A DNA stretch of 37,207 bases from positions 1 to 37,207 of the forward strand of contig JAGAKP010000028.1 of NCBI GenBank assembly GCA_017625615.1, in the 5' to 3' direction. The stretch's first letter is position 1; each line of letters begins with the position of its first letter. The notes under the pieces were generated by a model. It had not been told where the DNA came from. It was given only the letters and a program-made list of their open reading frames with translations, and did not search any database. Shown here one piece after another: positions 9,101 to 14,247 of this stretch. The position numbers were made by a program, and so were the translations under genes. The stretch comes from Clostridia bacterium. GTDB taxonomy: Bacteria; Bacillota; Clostridia; Oscillospirales; CAG-382.

Positions 9101-9988
9101 CATAAGATCATTCTCACCGCAGCAGACGCAACTCTGACTGCACCCGAAGGTCTCAACGTTACAACTAACGTGGAAAACCTTACCGTGAATTACGTAGACG
9201 GCACATACGTTGTAGTAGGTTTCGTTGCTAAGAATGAATCCACAGGCGCAACCTACGCAACTCTTGCAGATGCTCTTGCAGCTGCAAAGGCAGGCGAAAC
9301 TGTTAAGCTTCTTGCTAACGCAGAGGAATCCATTCTTATGATTCCCGCTGGCGTAACTCTCAACCTTAACGGTAACTACATCACTGCAGGCAATGTTCTC
9401 TCCTTCGGTAACGTTATTGATAACAATGGCACTACCGATGGTCTCGGCGGCATCAATATCACAAATGACAGAACGAAGGCACTTGTTCAGCTCCAGAAGG
9501 ACAACACTTATCTGCCTTTGTATGATGCAGCTAACGGTTGCTACAGATTCTATTCATACGAAGTTATGGTTCTTTCTAACAAAGTTCCCACAACAGATGC
9601 TGTTACTTTCCGCTATAGAATTAGACTTTCTACTGCTGAAGCATATCGTCTGTTAGCCGATTCTGCGAATTCCGGAATTGAATTCAATATTAACGTATCA
9701 TGGACCGGTCTCGAAAATGCCGATTCGCTTATTTACAATGTATCTGGCGATAAGATCAGTCAGTATGCAAACGAAGCATATGAACAGGTCGTTAACGGTG
9801 AAAAGACTGCAACAAAAGTTAATAAAACTATTGAATTCACAATATTCGGTTTGGATGCATTTAAATCTGGAACTGTTATAACTGCAACGCCCAGTTTCTC
9901 TTCCATGACCGGCGTTGTGGCTGAAAAAACTGTTCAGGTCGATGGTTACACATCCTATACTTACAGTTCTGCAACAGTTTCTGAATAA
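3182..9988 (+). CDS. Giant secreted beta-helix-like repeat protein
   Basis: This 2268-residue protein has a clear Sec signal peptide (M-F-K-K then a hydrophobic core, likely cut after S-A-F-A near residue 25) and a Thr/Asn/Ser/Glu-rich linker at 26-62. The first module (about 60-340) has the pattern D-I-D-L-A-G, P-I-G, F-D-G-N-G-K-K-I and N-L-T-V, typical of right-handed beta-helix surface proteins. Later parts repeat L-N-G-H-T-L and G-G-T-F turns. An A-S-L-A-E-A-I-x(n)-T-V-x-L-L module occurs near residues 510, 1693, 1923 and 2025. Residues 1156-1365 are a tandem duplication. There is no LPxTG, S-layer homology or dockerin motif, so attachment is unknown. The GTG start is set by AGGAGG 8 bases upstream. 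Adhesion or glycan binding is a guess. The peptide gene follows after 21 bases with no terminator, so both probably share a transcript. Confidence 0.85.
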   Translation: MFKKTLAWLLALCMVLTVVPVSAFATEGSVTVTNTNTNTSNSGSSTTETEPEGNNEPAPADLEIGTAEALQAFAAAVTAGDNFADKIVRLVADIDLAGIEWSPIGGWDGSVQFCGEFDGNGKKIENLTVDSTNVTASKYRLGLFADLGKNAFVHDITFVDTKLTLTSGQGGALAGRSGASLKNVTVDGITVNSATGTYAGGVVGITNYYSEGDYGFSWDNVDAKNVSITFTGTTGTSYGGGLLGGMNPNGARLNTYENCDVTNITILDENVGWHGGMWGWHGRSGAFSYVKNSSVSNVNITTKGTGESRVGGICGFVGVSGGVFENVSVNGGSLVAGGGFAGGFTPWAYAWGQDTFNGCKVSNVDVTCSTGVAAGFVAISGAGNQAAKCVDCAVEGGTVTGRIASGFAGKDRHGNAGGAFVLYDCSSSATVNGTEYAAGIIANSSSSYVTVVSGCEFSGTVTGPGKVSEGIISEHTEAGLVASNGTPIYYAKTDTADANPAYVAVLGQSKAFTSFTEAIAAANAVEGGATVTLLADVTLGEVLTITGNVTISGGSIAWADGYTGTLFNIASGANLTLKNVTIDGENAFTFYDDTTTVENGQNWYTRFVDVGEEDKAINANVIVNAGNLTLDGVEIKNVTIASDSGNGKTENTETGGYYLKYNDDLALIKSTSGTVNINNSTITGNAGMVLNADNTTTKLVDSKINGNMFCGRNGGGFDLSGGSMTITDTEINGNKGMARCATIIGVTTGANVVMEGVSTINNNEHLGVGSNTAGAMIVVREGSTFTMNGGSICNNVGGRAGAIASRFATADANVVLNAGAITGNTASKDDWSGASVFLRSPATIGDGMTVDGTIVVNAAPGELEITGGTFNGGLIVTNGLTAEISGGTFNYDPSDWTVIDLGVVYNETDGTYTITDDVYKLWFRDPTTHEQLSYIGPLESNNPASLVATGKLFYADYYEMELEVLANAKIDEPIVIDYPMTVNLNGHTLTGVDVYPVIRVQGGANVTVKGDGTITNGDYVFVLGASDGSSVGNLTIENGKYHGATTVASVTKGTLTVNGGEFSVEPYEGSYEYLLNCIDANYKDGSAKILVNGGRFYGFNPANNASEGANTNYLPIDARSSIYGTVDGVDVYDVVVLKATVEAGGITYYYPGVENVDSIQELTNYYFLMQNAMGWILGYDYAPVITVYGDVTDDVILGNTPSDDTTVTLPENITWKVVSNGFDVSKIKAADDYVAIDNGDGTYTFTKLVASITFDYFGSETVITCPGDADNVQELIEFYLLCNEATERFFEGDYAPTFELYSDVDIVEFIDGIEEYGWVTDKPLNWTIITNGYSINAKCEDDYIVVNNADGTLTVMPYVNWVQQELLAGNDVVLDRDIVITDYDLVHAHKWPSNGNGKYDERHGNGAIFHIIKPGVELDLNGHSITWDAHSDDYCNKRQVSLFMVTITGNAGEPADFTVVDSKGTGKVEVYGMGTGMYVVGVDAVGTIAGGTWTNYPCNTCDASNIFIYPSHGGTLEITGGTFEQKDSEYLIGWNGSSEPTTNNGVGIDQDQTKVVISGGIFVNFNPEEDVKFIDTANGSAVTPTNGCAENFAPKDNGDGTYTVKPLVTVEFNSFTHFIGDELPEFTYTTNFTEVAEDGMLLVVGKPEVTINGVGEYEITAEAYVFMSDAYVVRVTPGKLTVVNAVASIGTTKYASLAEAIEKAKDGDTVVLLKDIDLADVELVKLDGSYDTYFLVEGKSITVDLNGKTISGAYTGSMLVGVFSTDKNGHLTLTGNGTVDVTATGKVYCLITAYSDGSSITIENGTYTLDKASDSLIYYGGKTDAALTVEGGTFTLGNVGTGENGKPWIFNVLGAGDHHALVTGGTFNADINRQHWSNEAVVDKTCYVVNNGDGTWTVKEGAVAYVATGMLTGPYFYRKDVGYATIEEAIAAAVTYKDGNITLLQNVALTKDVEISIPGIILNTNGYTLDCNGHKIILTAADATLTAPEGLNVTTNVENLTVNYVDGTYVVVGFVAKNESTGATYATLADALAAAKAGETVKLLANAEESILMIPAGVTLNLNGNYITAGNVLSFGNVIDNNGTTDGLGGINITNDRTKALVQLQKDNTYLPLYDAANGCYRFYSYEVMVLSNKVPTTDAVTFRYRIRLSTAEAYRLLADSANSGIEFNINVSWTGLENADSLIYNVSGDKISQYANEAYEQVVNGEKTATKVNKTIEFTIFGLDAFKSGTVITATPSFSSMTGVVAEKTVQVDGYTSYTYSSATVSE
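6647..7258 (+). repeat. Tandem internal duplication in the giant surface protein
   Basis: Two copies of a module of about 100 residues are offset by about 113 residues (339 bases). Copy 1 begins V-D-S-I-Q-E-L-T-N-Y-Y and copy 2 A-D-N-V-Q-E-L-I-E-F-Y. Both continue with Y-D/G-D-Y-A-P, then N-x-T-W/I, S/T-N-G-F/Y and D-D-Y-I/V-x-x-x-N-x-D-G-T. The copies are diverged at DNA level and look more AT-rich than the flanking sequence. Confidence 0.7.
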
Positions 9989-10009
9989 TTAAGATTTGAG
10001 GTGATATGA

Positions 10010-10135
10010 ATGAAAAAAACATATTTTAAGCCTGAAATCGAATTCATTGAGTTTGATCTTCGTGATTTGTTAATGACCAATCTTCCCGGTGATTTCAGTG
10101 TAGAAATCGGCGAAGACGATGAAGAAGGTATCTAA
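10010..10135 (+). CDS. 41-residue acidic peptide, candidate RiPP precursor
   Basis: The ATG at 10010 has GAGGTG at 9998-10003. The product starts M-K-K-T-Y-F-K-P-E-I-E-F-I-E-F-D and ends G-E-D-D-E-E-G-I. The N-terminal Y-x-x-P-x-I pattern resembles the leader motif YxxPxL that lasso-peptide RRE (PqqD-like) proteins bind. If M-T-N marks the usual Thr at -2, the core would be LPGDFSVEIGEDDEEGI with Glu at position 8. It lies 21 bases after the giant surface-protein gene and 6 bases before an HPr-kinase-like gene, and a PqqD-like gene follows. That context supports a modified peptide. No cyclase is present, so the nature of any modification is unknown. It could instead be a small unmodified acidic protein. 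It is too short for routine gene calling. Confidence 0.72.
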   Translation: MKKTYFKPEIEFIEFDLRDLLMTNLPGDFSVEIGEDDEEGI

Positions 10136-10141
10136 AAATAG

Positions 10142-10849
10142 ATGCTTTGCAAAATCGCTGATCTTTCAATTCAAGTTCCTGCAACGGGGGATATGCTCTC
10201 CCGTTGCAAGGAGTACCTTACAAATGAGCAAGTCAGCGCGGATATTATTATCCGCGCTGACCTTTACAGACCGCATAAGTACCCGACATTTGATGAAAAA
10301 GGCGTTGCCTATATGGAATCAAGCATTCAATTTTCTCGTCAACTTCTTAACTTCAACGGTCTGTATCTCCATTCCTCCGCGATAGTTTACGAGGGAAGGG
10401 CATATCTTTTCTCAGGACCCAGCGGAATGGGAAAATCCACGCATACGCGGCTGTGGAAGCAGCTTTTCGGTGCAGACGCAGTCGTTATCAACGACGATAA
10501 ACCCGCTTTGCGTTATATCGATGGCGTATGGTATGCATACGGTACGCCTTGGTGCGGCAAAGACGGTATTAACGTCAACACAAAAGCCCCTCTTGGGGGA
10601 ATATGCTTCCTTAAGAGAGGCGAAATAAATTCTATACGACGTCTTGATACCTTTGAAGCAACGACTTCAATCCTTTCACAGACAATACGTCGGTTTAAGG
10701 ATAAAACAACATTAGATCTGTTATTACAGCACCTGGAATGCTTAACGAGCAAAATTCCCGTGTACGAGCTGTATAACATACCTGTGCCCGAAGCGGCACT
10801 GTTAAGCTATGAAACGATGCGCAGCGGCGCAGAGGAGGCAGGATTATGA
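10142..10849 (+). CDS. HPr-kinase-like (HprK C-terminal domain-related) P-loop kinase
   Basis: The 235-residue product contains a Walker A loop G-P-S-G-M-G-K-S-T at residues 92-100. N-D-D-K-P follows at 117-121 and G-T-P-W-C-G-K at 134-140, matching the order of conserved blocks in the HPr kinase/phosphorylase catalytic domain. It lacks the N-terminal domain of true HprK and sits away from any hpr gene, so HPr is not the likely substrate. Related HprK-like proteins occur with PqqD-like proteins in lasso-peptide clusters, where one class phosphorylates the peptide C-terminal Ser, and in exosortase-associated clusters. The adjacent 41-residue peptide ends in Ile, so the target would have to be another residue or the Ser-rich protein at 11183. 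The start lies 6 bases after the peptide stop, and the stop overlaps the next gene by 4 bases (ATGA). Confidence 0.82.
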   Translation: MLCKIADLSIQVPATGDMLSRCKEYLTNEQVSADIIIRADLYRPHKYPTFDEKGVAYMESSIQFSRQLLNFNGLYLHSSAIVYEGRAYLFSGPSGMGKSTHTRLWKQLFGADAVVINDDKPALRYIDGVWYAYGTPWCGKDGINVNTKAPLGGICFLKRGEINSIRRLDTFEATTSILSQTIRRFKDKTTLDLLLQHLECLTSKIPVYELYNIPVPEAALLSYETMRSGAEEAGL

Positions 10850-11115
10850 AAATAAACAAAAATTTCGCTCTTCGCAAGGTAGCAAATACCTGGGTCGTTC
10901 TTCCTCTGGCAGAAGCGACGGTAAACCTCAACGGTATGCTCAAGCTTAACGAAAGCGGCGTTCTGTTGTGGAACGCACTTGAAAAGGGAAGTGACCGCCA
11001 AGAGCTTGTCTCCATCCTCACCTCGGAATACGAAGTTTCCGAGGAGCAGGCACGCGCAGACGTAGATGAATTTCTGTTCAAGCTTATAAAAGTCGGTTGC
11101 ATAGACGAACAGTAA
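10846..11115 (+). CDS. PqqD-like peptide-recognition (RRE) protein
   Basis: PqqD-family proteins are small winged-helix RiPP recognition elements that hold the leader of a precursor peptide and present it to modifying enzymes. The 89-residue product has the family landmarks: N-G-M-L-K-L-N-E-S-G-V-L-L-W-N-A-L near residues 29-45, then L-T-S-E-Y-E-V-S-E-E-Q-A-R-A-D-V-D-E-F-L in the C-terminal half. It overlaps the kinase gene by 4 bases and is followed directly by a terminator at 11117-11141. The likely partner is the 41-residue peptide, with the kinase as a possible co-acting enzyme. That partnership is inference from context. Confidence 0.87.
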   Translation: MKINKNFALRKVANTWVVLPLAEATVNLNGMLKLNESGVLLWNALEKGSDRQELVSILTSEYEVSEEQARADVDEFLFKLIKVGCIDEQ

Positions 11116-11116
11116 G

Positions 11117-11141
11117 AAAAAGACCGGCTTGCCGGTCTTTT
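11117..11141 (+). terminator. Intra-cluster terminator after the PqqD-like gene
   Basis: AAAAGACCGG and CCGGTCTTTT are perfect arms with a CTTG loop. The hairpin starts 2 bases after the PqqD-like stop. The next gene starts only 41 bases later without an obvious promoter, so partial read-through is likely. Confidence 0.8.
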
Positions 11142-11182
11142 ACTTTAAATTTCGAAAAATATACGGGAAAGGAAATCCTGTT

Positions 11183-11827
11183 ATGAATAAAAAAATATTA
11201 ACTGCCGTTCTGGCGGTCGCGGTTTTGCTTATCGTGCTTTTCCTTGCCTTCGCTATCGATTACAGGGAAAACAGCGCTTCGGATCCCGACGGCAGTGCGG
11301 TTTCAAATAGCTCCGACGCCGCCTCCGAAGTTGTGTCGGCGGACGTGTCCGACACAACTTCCGAGCAGGAGAGTGTCGGCGGTGAAAGCGATGCTTCGGA
11401 AGAAAGCGCTCCCTCTAAGGAAGATTCTTCCGCGGGAAATAACGATTCTTCCGTTCCCAACGAAGCCTCAAAGGAAGAAACCTCAAAGGAAGAAAGCAAG
11501 CGTCCTGAAACCTCCGAGAATAATTCCGAAGATACTTATGAGGAAGCTTCAGAGGACGCATCCGAAGAAGTATCCGAAGAGATATCCGAGGACGCTTCCG
11601 AAGAAGAATCTCTTCCTCCCGTAAAGGAACCCGATACCTCTATGACCTACGCCGAATACATAGCGCTGTCCGCAGAGGAACAACAGGCATATTATGAAAG
11701 CTTCGCCTCTTTTGACGATTTCTTCGCGTGGTATAACGCCGCAAAGAAGGAATACGACGATGAACAGAGCCGTGTCGAAGTCAGCGGTGATATAGATATC
11801 GGCGATATTATCGGCGGCAAAAACTAA
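11183..11827 (+). CDS. Membrane-anchored Ser/Glu/Asp-rich protein
   Basis: The 214-residue product has a short K-K N-terminus and one hydrophobic helix at about residues 4-24, with no lipobox. A low-complexity linker of about 115 residues rich in Ser, Glu, Asp and Ala (S-E-E-V-S-E-E-I-S-E-D style units) follows. The C-terminal 60 residues look folded: Y-A-E-Y-I-A-L-S-A-E-E-Q-Q-A-Y-Y, then D-D-F-F-A-W-Y-N-A-A-K-K, ending D-I-D-I-G-D-I-I-G-G-K-N. I place the start at 11183 because AAAGGAAA lies just upstream and the signal anchor begins there; an in-frame ATG at 11129 has no ribosome binding site and lies in the terminator region. The function is unknown. The acidic Ser linker may be a spacer across the wall or a phosphorylation target, both inference. 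It overlaps the next gene by one base (TAATG). Confidence 0.8.
   Translation: MNKKILTAVLAVAVLLIVLFLAFAIDYRENSASDPDGSAVSNSSDAASEVVSADVSDTTSEQESVGGESDASEESAPSKEDSSAGNNDSSVPNEASKEETSKEESKRPETSENNSEDTYEEASEDASEEVSEEISEDASEEESLPPVKEPDTSMTYAEYIALSAEEQQAYYESFASFDDFFAWYNAAKKEYDDEQSRVEVSGDIDIGDIIGGKN
11327..11361. repeat. 13-bp perfect inverted repeat inside a coding region
   Basis: GAAGTTGTGTCGG at 11327-11339 and CCGACACAACTTC at 11349-11361 are perfect arms around a 9-base loop. They encode part of the Ser/Asp-rich linker (S-E-V-V-S-A-D-V-S-D-T-T-S-E). The transcript should form a strong hairpin here. Confidence 0.85.
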
Positions 11828-12291
11828 TGGAAAACAAAACAGAGATCCTTACCGCTTCAATGGACGAGCTTGTGCCCGTCATAACGGAGCGCCTACACGC
11901 AGGACAATCGGTGTGCTTTTCCCCAAAAGGAATAAGTATGCTTCCGATGCTAAGGCAGGGGATAGATACGGTTACCTTGTCTCCGCTCCCCGAAAAAATA
12001 AAAAAATACGATATCCCCTTGTACCGCCGCGATAACGGCAAGTACGTTTTGCACCGTATCGTCAAGTGCGGCGAAACCTGCGTTTGTATCGGCGACAATC
12101 AGTTTGCCAAGGAATACGGCATCCGCAGGGATCAGCTCATAGCAGTGGTATCCTCCTTCACACGCGGCGGCAAGGAATATTCGGTAAACCATTTCGGTTA
12201 CAAGCTGTATTGCCGCTTCTGGCATTATACCCGCTTCCCGCGTAGAGCATACCGTGCCGTAAAACGGCGTATAAAAGCATTATTCAGTTAA
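11827..12291 (+). CDS. Signal-peptidase-like (S24/S26) protease lacking a membrane helix
   Basis: The 154-residue product has the S26 box K-G-I-S-M-L-P-M-L-R-Q-G at residues 34-45, with Ser37 as likely nucleophile. Y-V-L-H-R-I-V at 73-79 has His76 where bacterial signal peptidase I has Lys, which is the Ser-His arrangement of SipW/ER-type enzymes. G-D-N at 89-91 is the expected last box. There is no N-terminal transmembrane helix; the C-terminus is strongly basic and aromatic (about residues 125-153) and might bind the membrane surface. Similar short S24/S26 proteins accompany PqqD/HprK-like genes in RiPP-type clusters. It could cut the 41-residue leader or the anchored acidic protein, or be a non-proteolytic relative. 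It follows the upstream gene by a one-base overlap. Confidence 0.78.
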   Translation: MENKTEILTASMDELVPVITERLHAGQSVCFSPKGISMLPMLRQGIDTVTLSPLPEKIKKYDIPLYRRDNGKYVLHRIVKCGETCVCIGDNQFAKEYGIRRDQLIAVVSSFTRGGKEYSVNHFGYKLYCRFWHYTRFPRRAYRAVKRRIKALFS

Positions 12292-12300
12292 AAAGGCAGT

Positions 12301-13485
12301 GTGATCATTTTGGAAAACACAAAATGGCGCAGCGGACTTGATATGATCTATCTTGCCGTGTGCGCTTTACACGGTAAAACACCGTCAACCGAATACGTAT
12401 CCAAAATGGACCTTGAGGCGGTGTACAAGCAGTCCTGCCGTCATTCTATGGATAGCATCACCTTTATGGCTGTAAAGGACTGCATTTCCGCACAAGCTTA
12501 TCCCGAACTGTTTCCAAAGTGGGAACGGTCATATACCCTTGCCACCCGCAAGATACTTTTGTTCGAGCTCGAGCGTGAAAAGCTCATCTCCTTTATGGAG
12601 CGGGAAAAAATATGGTATCTGCCTATGAAGGGAATAATCCTGCAGAATTATTATCCCTCTATCGGTATGCGACAGATGGCGGATAACGATATCTTTTTCG
12701 ATAACACCCGTCGCCGCGATATAAAAAAGTATATGGTGGATAACGGCTTTTCCGTCAAGACATACGGTCAGGGCGCACACGACGTATACCTCAAAAAGCC
12801 CGTGTTCAATTTTGAAATGCACGCGTATCTGTATACCGAATCCTTTAACGATCTGTTTTTCAGGTATTATCAAAACGCAAAGGACTGTCTCATAAAGGAC
12901 GATAGCAACGGGTACGGATATCATCTTTCCAAAGAGGATTTTTATATTTATATAATAACTCATTTGTTTAAGCATTTCGACCACGGCGGTGCGGGAGTAC
13001 GCTTTTTAATGGATATATATACCTTCGTCAAAGCCGAAAACAATTTTCTTGATTGGGAGTATATAAAATCCGAGCTTTCAAAGCTTGATCTCGCTTCCTT
13101 CGAAGAGGGCGCCCGCAGAATGGCGTTTAAGCTGTTTTCCGAGGAGTGTACTTATTTCGGTGCCGATGAAAGCCTTCTTGACGATGCAGAACGCGCCATA
13201 CTGGATTATTATATCGGATCGGGTACCTACGGAACCGTAGCGAATAACGTGCAAGGTGCGCTTTCAAAGCTTGCCGAGGGCAAGGGCACCACCAACAAGA
13301 CAAAAGGAAAATATATTTTACGGCGCTTGTTTCCCAATATGCTGTATTATAAGGATGCATATCCGTTTCTTTATAAATACAAAGTTTTCATTCCATTTTT
13401 CCTTGTGTACAGGTTTTTCCGCGCTATAATACTGCACCCTAAAAAAATAATATCCCAGTTGTTGATAATAAAAAGAACGAAATGA
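12301..13485 (+). CDS. Nucleotidyltransferase family protein (NTP_transf_5-like)
   Basis: The 394-residue product carries the core pattern of the uncharacterised nucleotidyltransferase family often found in lasso and related RiPP clusters: Y-L-P-M-K-G-I-I-L-Q-N-Y-Y-P at residues 106-119, then R124 and an acidic D-N-D at 128-130 as likely metal ligands. A histidine-rich H-L-F-K-H-F-D-H-G-G-A-G segment follows near residue 220, and the end is hydrophobic and basic. The chemistry would be transfer of a nucleotide or similar group; neither acceptor nor donor can be read from sequence. The GTG at 12301 is preferred, with AAGG 4 bases upstream; a TTG at 12310 is possible. It is the last gene of the cluster, followed by a strong terminator. 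Confidence 0.77.
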   Translation: MIILENTKWRSGLDMIYLAVCALHGKTPSTEYVSKMDLEAVYKQSCRHSMDSITFMAVKDCISAQAYPELFPKWERSYTLATRKILLFELEREKLISFMEREKIWYLPMKGIILQNYYPSIGMRQMADNDIFFDNTRRRDIKKYMVDNGFSVKTYGQGAHDVYLKKPVFNFEMHAYLYTESFNDLFFRYYQNAKDCLIKDDSNGYGYHLSKEDFYIYIITHLFKHFDHGGAGVRFLMDIYTFVKAENNFLDWEYIKSELSKLDLASFEEGARRMAFKLFSEECTYFGADESLLDDAERAILDYYIGSGTYGTVANNVQGALSKLAEGKGTTNKTKGKYILRRLFPNMLYYKDAYPFLYKYKVFIPFFLVYRFFRAIILHPKKIISQLLIIKRTK

Positions 13486-13498
13486 CCGATACTTTCTT

Positions 13499-13535
13499 CC
13501 CCTTTGTGGTTTACGCAAAGGGGATTTTCTTTTAT
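13499..13535 (+). terminator. Rho-independent terminator of the peptide/kinase cluster
   Basis: CCCCTTTG (13499-13506) pairs with CAAAGGGG (13516-13523) across a 9-base loop. ATTTTCTTTTATTT follows. Confidence 0.87.
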
Positions 13536-13570
13536 TTGATAACAACTTGATAACAAAAAGGTGCTATAAT
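13532..13570 (+). promoter_or_regulatory. Two-component operon promoter with an 11-bp direct repeat
   Basis: TTATTTGATAA (13532-13542) and CAACTTGATAA (13543-13553) are abutting 11-mers sharing TTGATAA. An extended -10 (TGC + TATAAT, 13565-13570) follows, and no good -35 is seen. Direct repeats at 11-bp pitch over the -35 region are typical of OmpR/PhoB-family activator sites, so autoregulation by the adjacent regulator is plausible. Confidence 0.6.
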
Positions 13571-13598
13571 ATATAAAATATCTATTCGGCGGTGCTAT

Positions 13599-14246
13599 AT
13601 GGCAAAAATACTTATTGTTGAAGACGAAAAAAGCATAAATAACCTTATCAAATTAAACCTCGAGCTAGTGGGTCACACCTGTTTACAGGCATTTGACGGA
13701 AATACGGCGTTGGAGCTAACAGCAAACGGACGGTTTGATCTCGCCATTCTTGACGTTATGCTTCCCGGTGCTTCGGGCTTTGATATTATAGGTGCATTAA
13801 AGGATATCCCCGCTATATTCGTTACCGCAAAGGGCGGGCTGGAGGACAGACTTCGCGGCTTGCGGGCCGGCGCAGACGATTATATCGTCAAGCCCTTTGA
13901 AATACTTGAGCTGGTCGCCCGCGTCGATGCCGTACTGCGCCGAACCAAGGCCGTATCCGACAGCTTTGAATTTGACGATATAAGAGTAGATTTCGATTGT
14001 AAACGCGTGTACAAAAGCGGGGAAGAGATAATGCTCAAGCCCAAGGAATTCGACCTTCTGGAAGCCCTTATCCGCAACCGAAATCTTGCCCTCACCCGTG
14101 AAAAGCTTTTGAATATCGTCTGGGATTTTGCCTATGAAGGCGATTCCCGTACCGTAGACGTCCACATCCAAAAACTGCGCAAAAAGCTTTCTCTCGAGGA
14201 CCGCCTTAAGACCGTGTATAAAACGGGCTACCGCTTGGAGGTGTAG
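13599..14246 (+). CDS. OmpR-family response regulator
   Basis: The 215-residue product has a receiver domain (1-115) with acidic pocket E8/D9, phospho-acceptor D52 (L-D-V-M-L-P), T76 and K98 (D-Y-I-V-K-P-F). A winged-helix DNA-binding domain (about 122-215) includes K-P-K-E-F-D-L-L-E-A-L, T-R-E-K-L-L-N-I-V-W, R-T-V-D-V-H-I-Q-K-L-R-K-K and Y-K-T-G-Y-R-L. All key residues are intact. The kinase gene starts one base after its stop. The ribosome binding site is weak (GGCGGT). I cannot assign it to a named system; linkage to the lipoprotein gene and lysozyme suggests an envelope signal, which is inference. Confidence 0.95.
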   Translation: MAKILIVEDEKSINNLIKLNLELVGHTCLQAFDGNTALELTANGRFDLAILDVMLPGASGFDIIGALKDIPAIFVTAKGGLEDRLRGLRAGADDYIVKPFEILELVARVDAVLRRTKAVSDSFEFDDIRVDFDCKRVYKSGEEIMLKPKEFDLLEALIRNRNLALTREKLLNIVWDFAYEGDSRTVDVHIQKLRKKLSLEDRLKTVYKTGYRLEV

Positions 14247-14247
14247 T

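Noticed and set aside
6770..9103. 777-codon open frame on the minus strand inside the giant gene
   Set aside because: Same reason: a frame shadow of the plus-strand repeat protein, which has a signal peptide and recognisable modules.
10006..10029. ATG at 10006 as start of the peptide gene
   Set aside because: It reads only seven codons to a stop; the ATG at 10010 opens the 41-codon frame with correct spacing to GAGGTG.
11129..11182. Upstream ATG for the Ser/Glu-rich protein
   Set aside because: It lies in the terminator hairpin's loop region, has no ribosome binding site and puts 18 residues before the signal anchor.
10010..13485. Calling the cluster a complete lasso-peptide locus
   Set aside because: No asparagine-synthetase-like cyclase, transglutaminase-like protease or ABC exporter is present, so only a resemblance is claimed.
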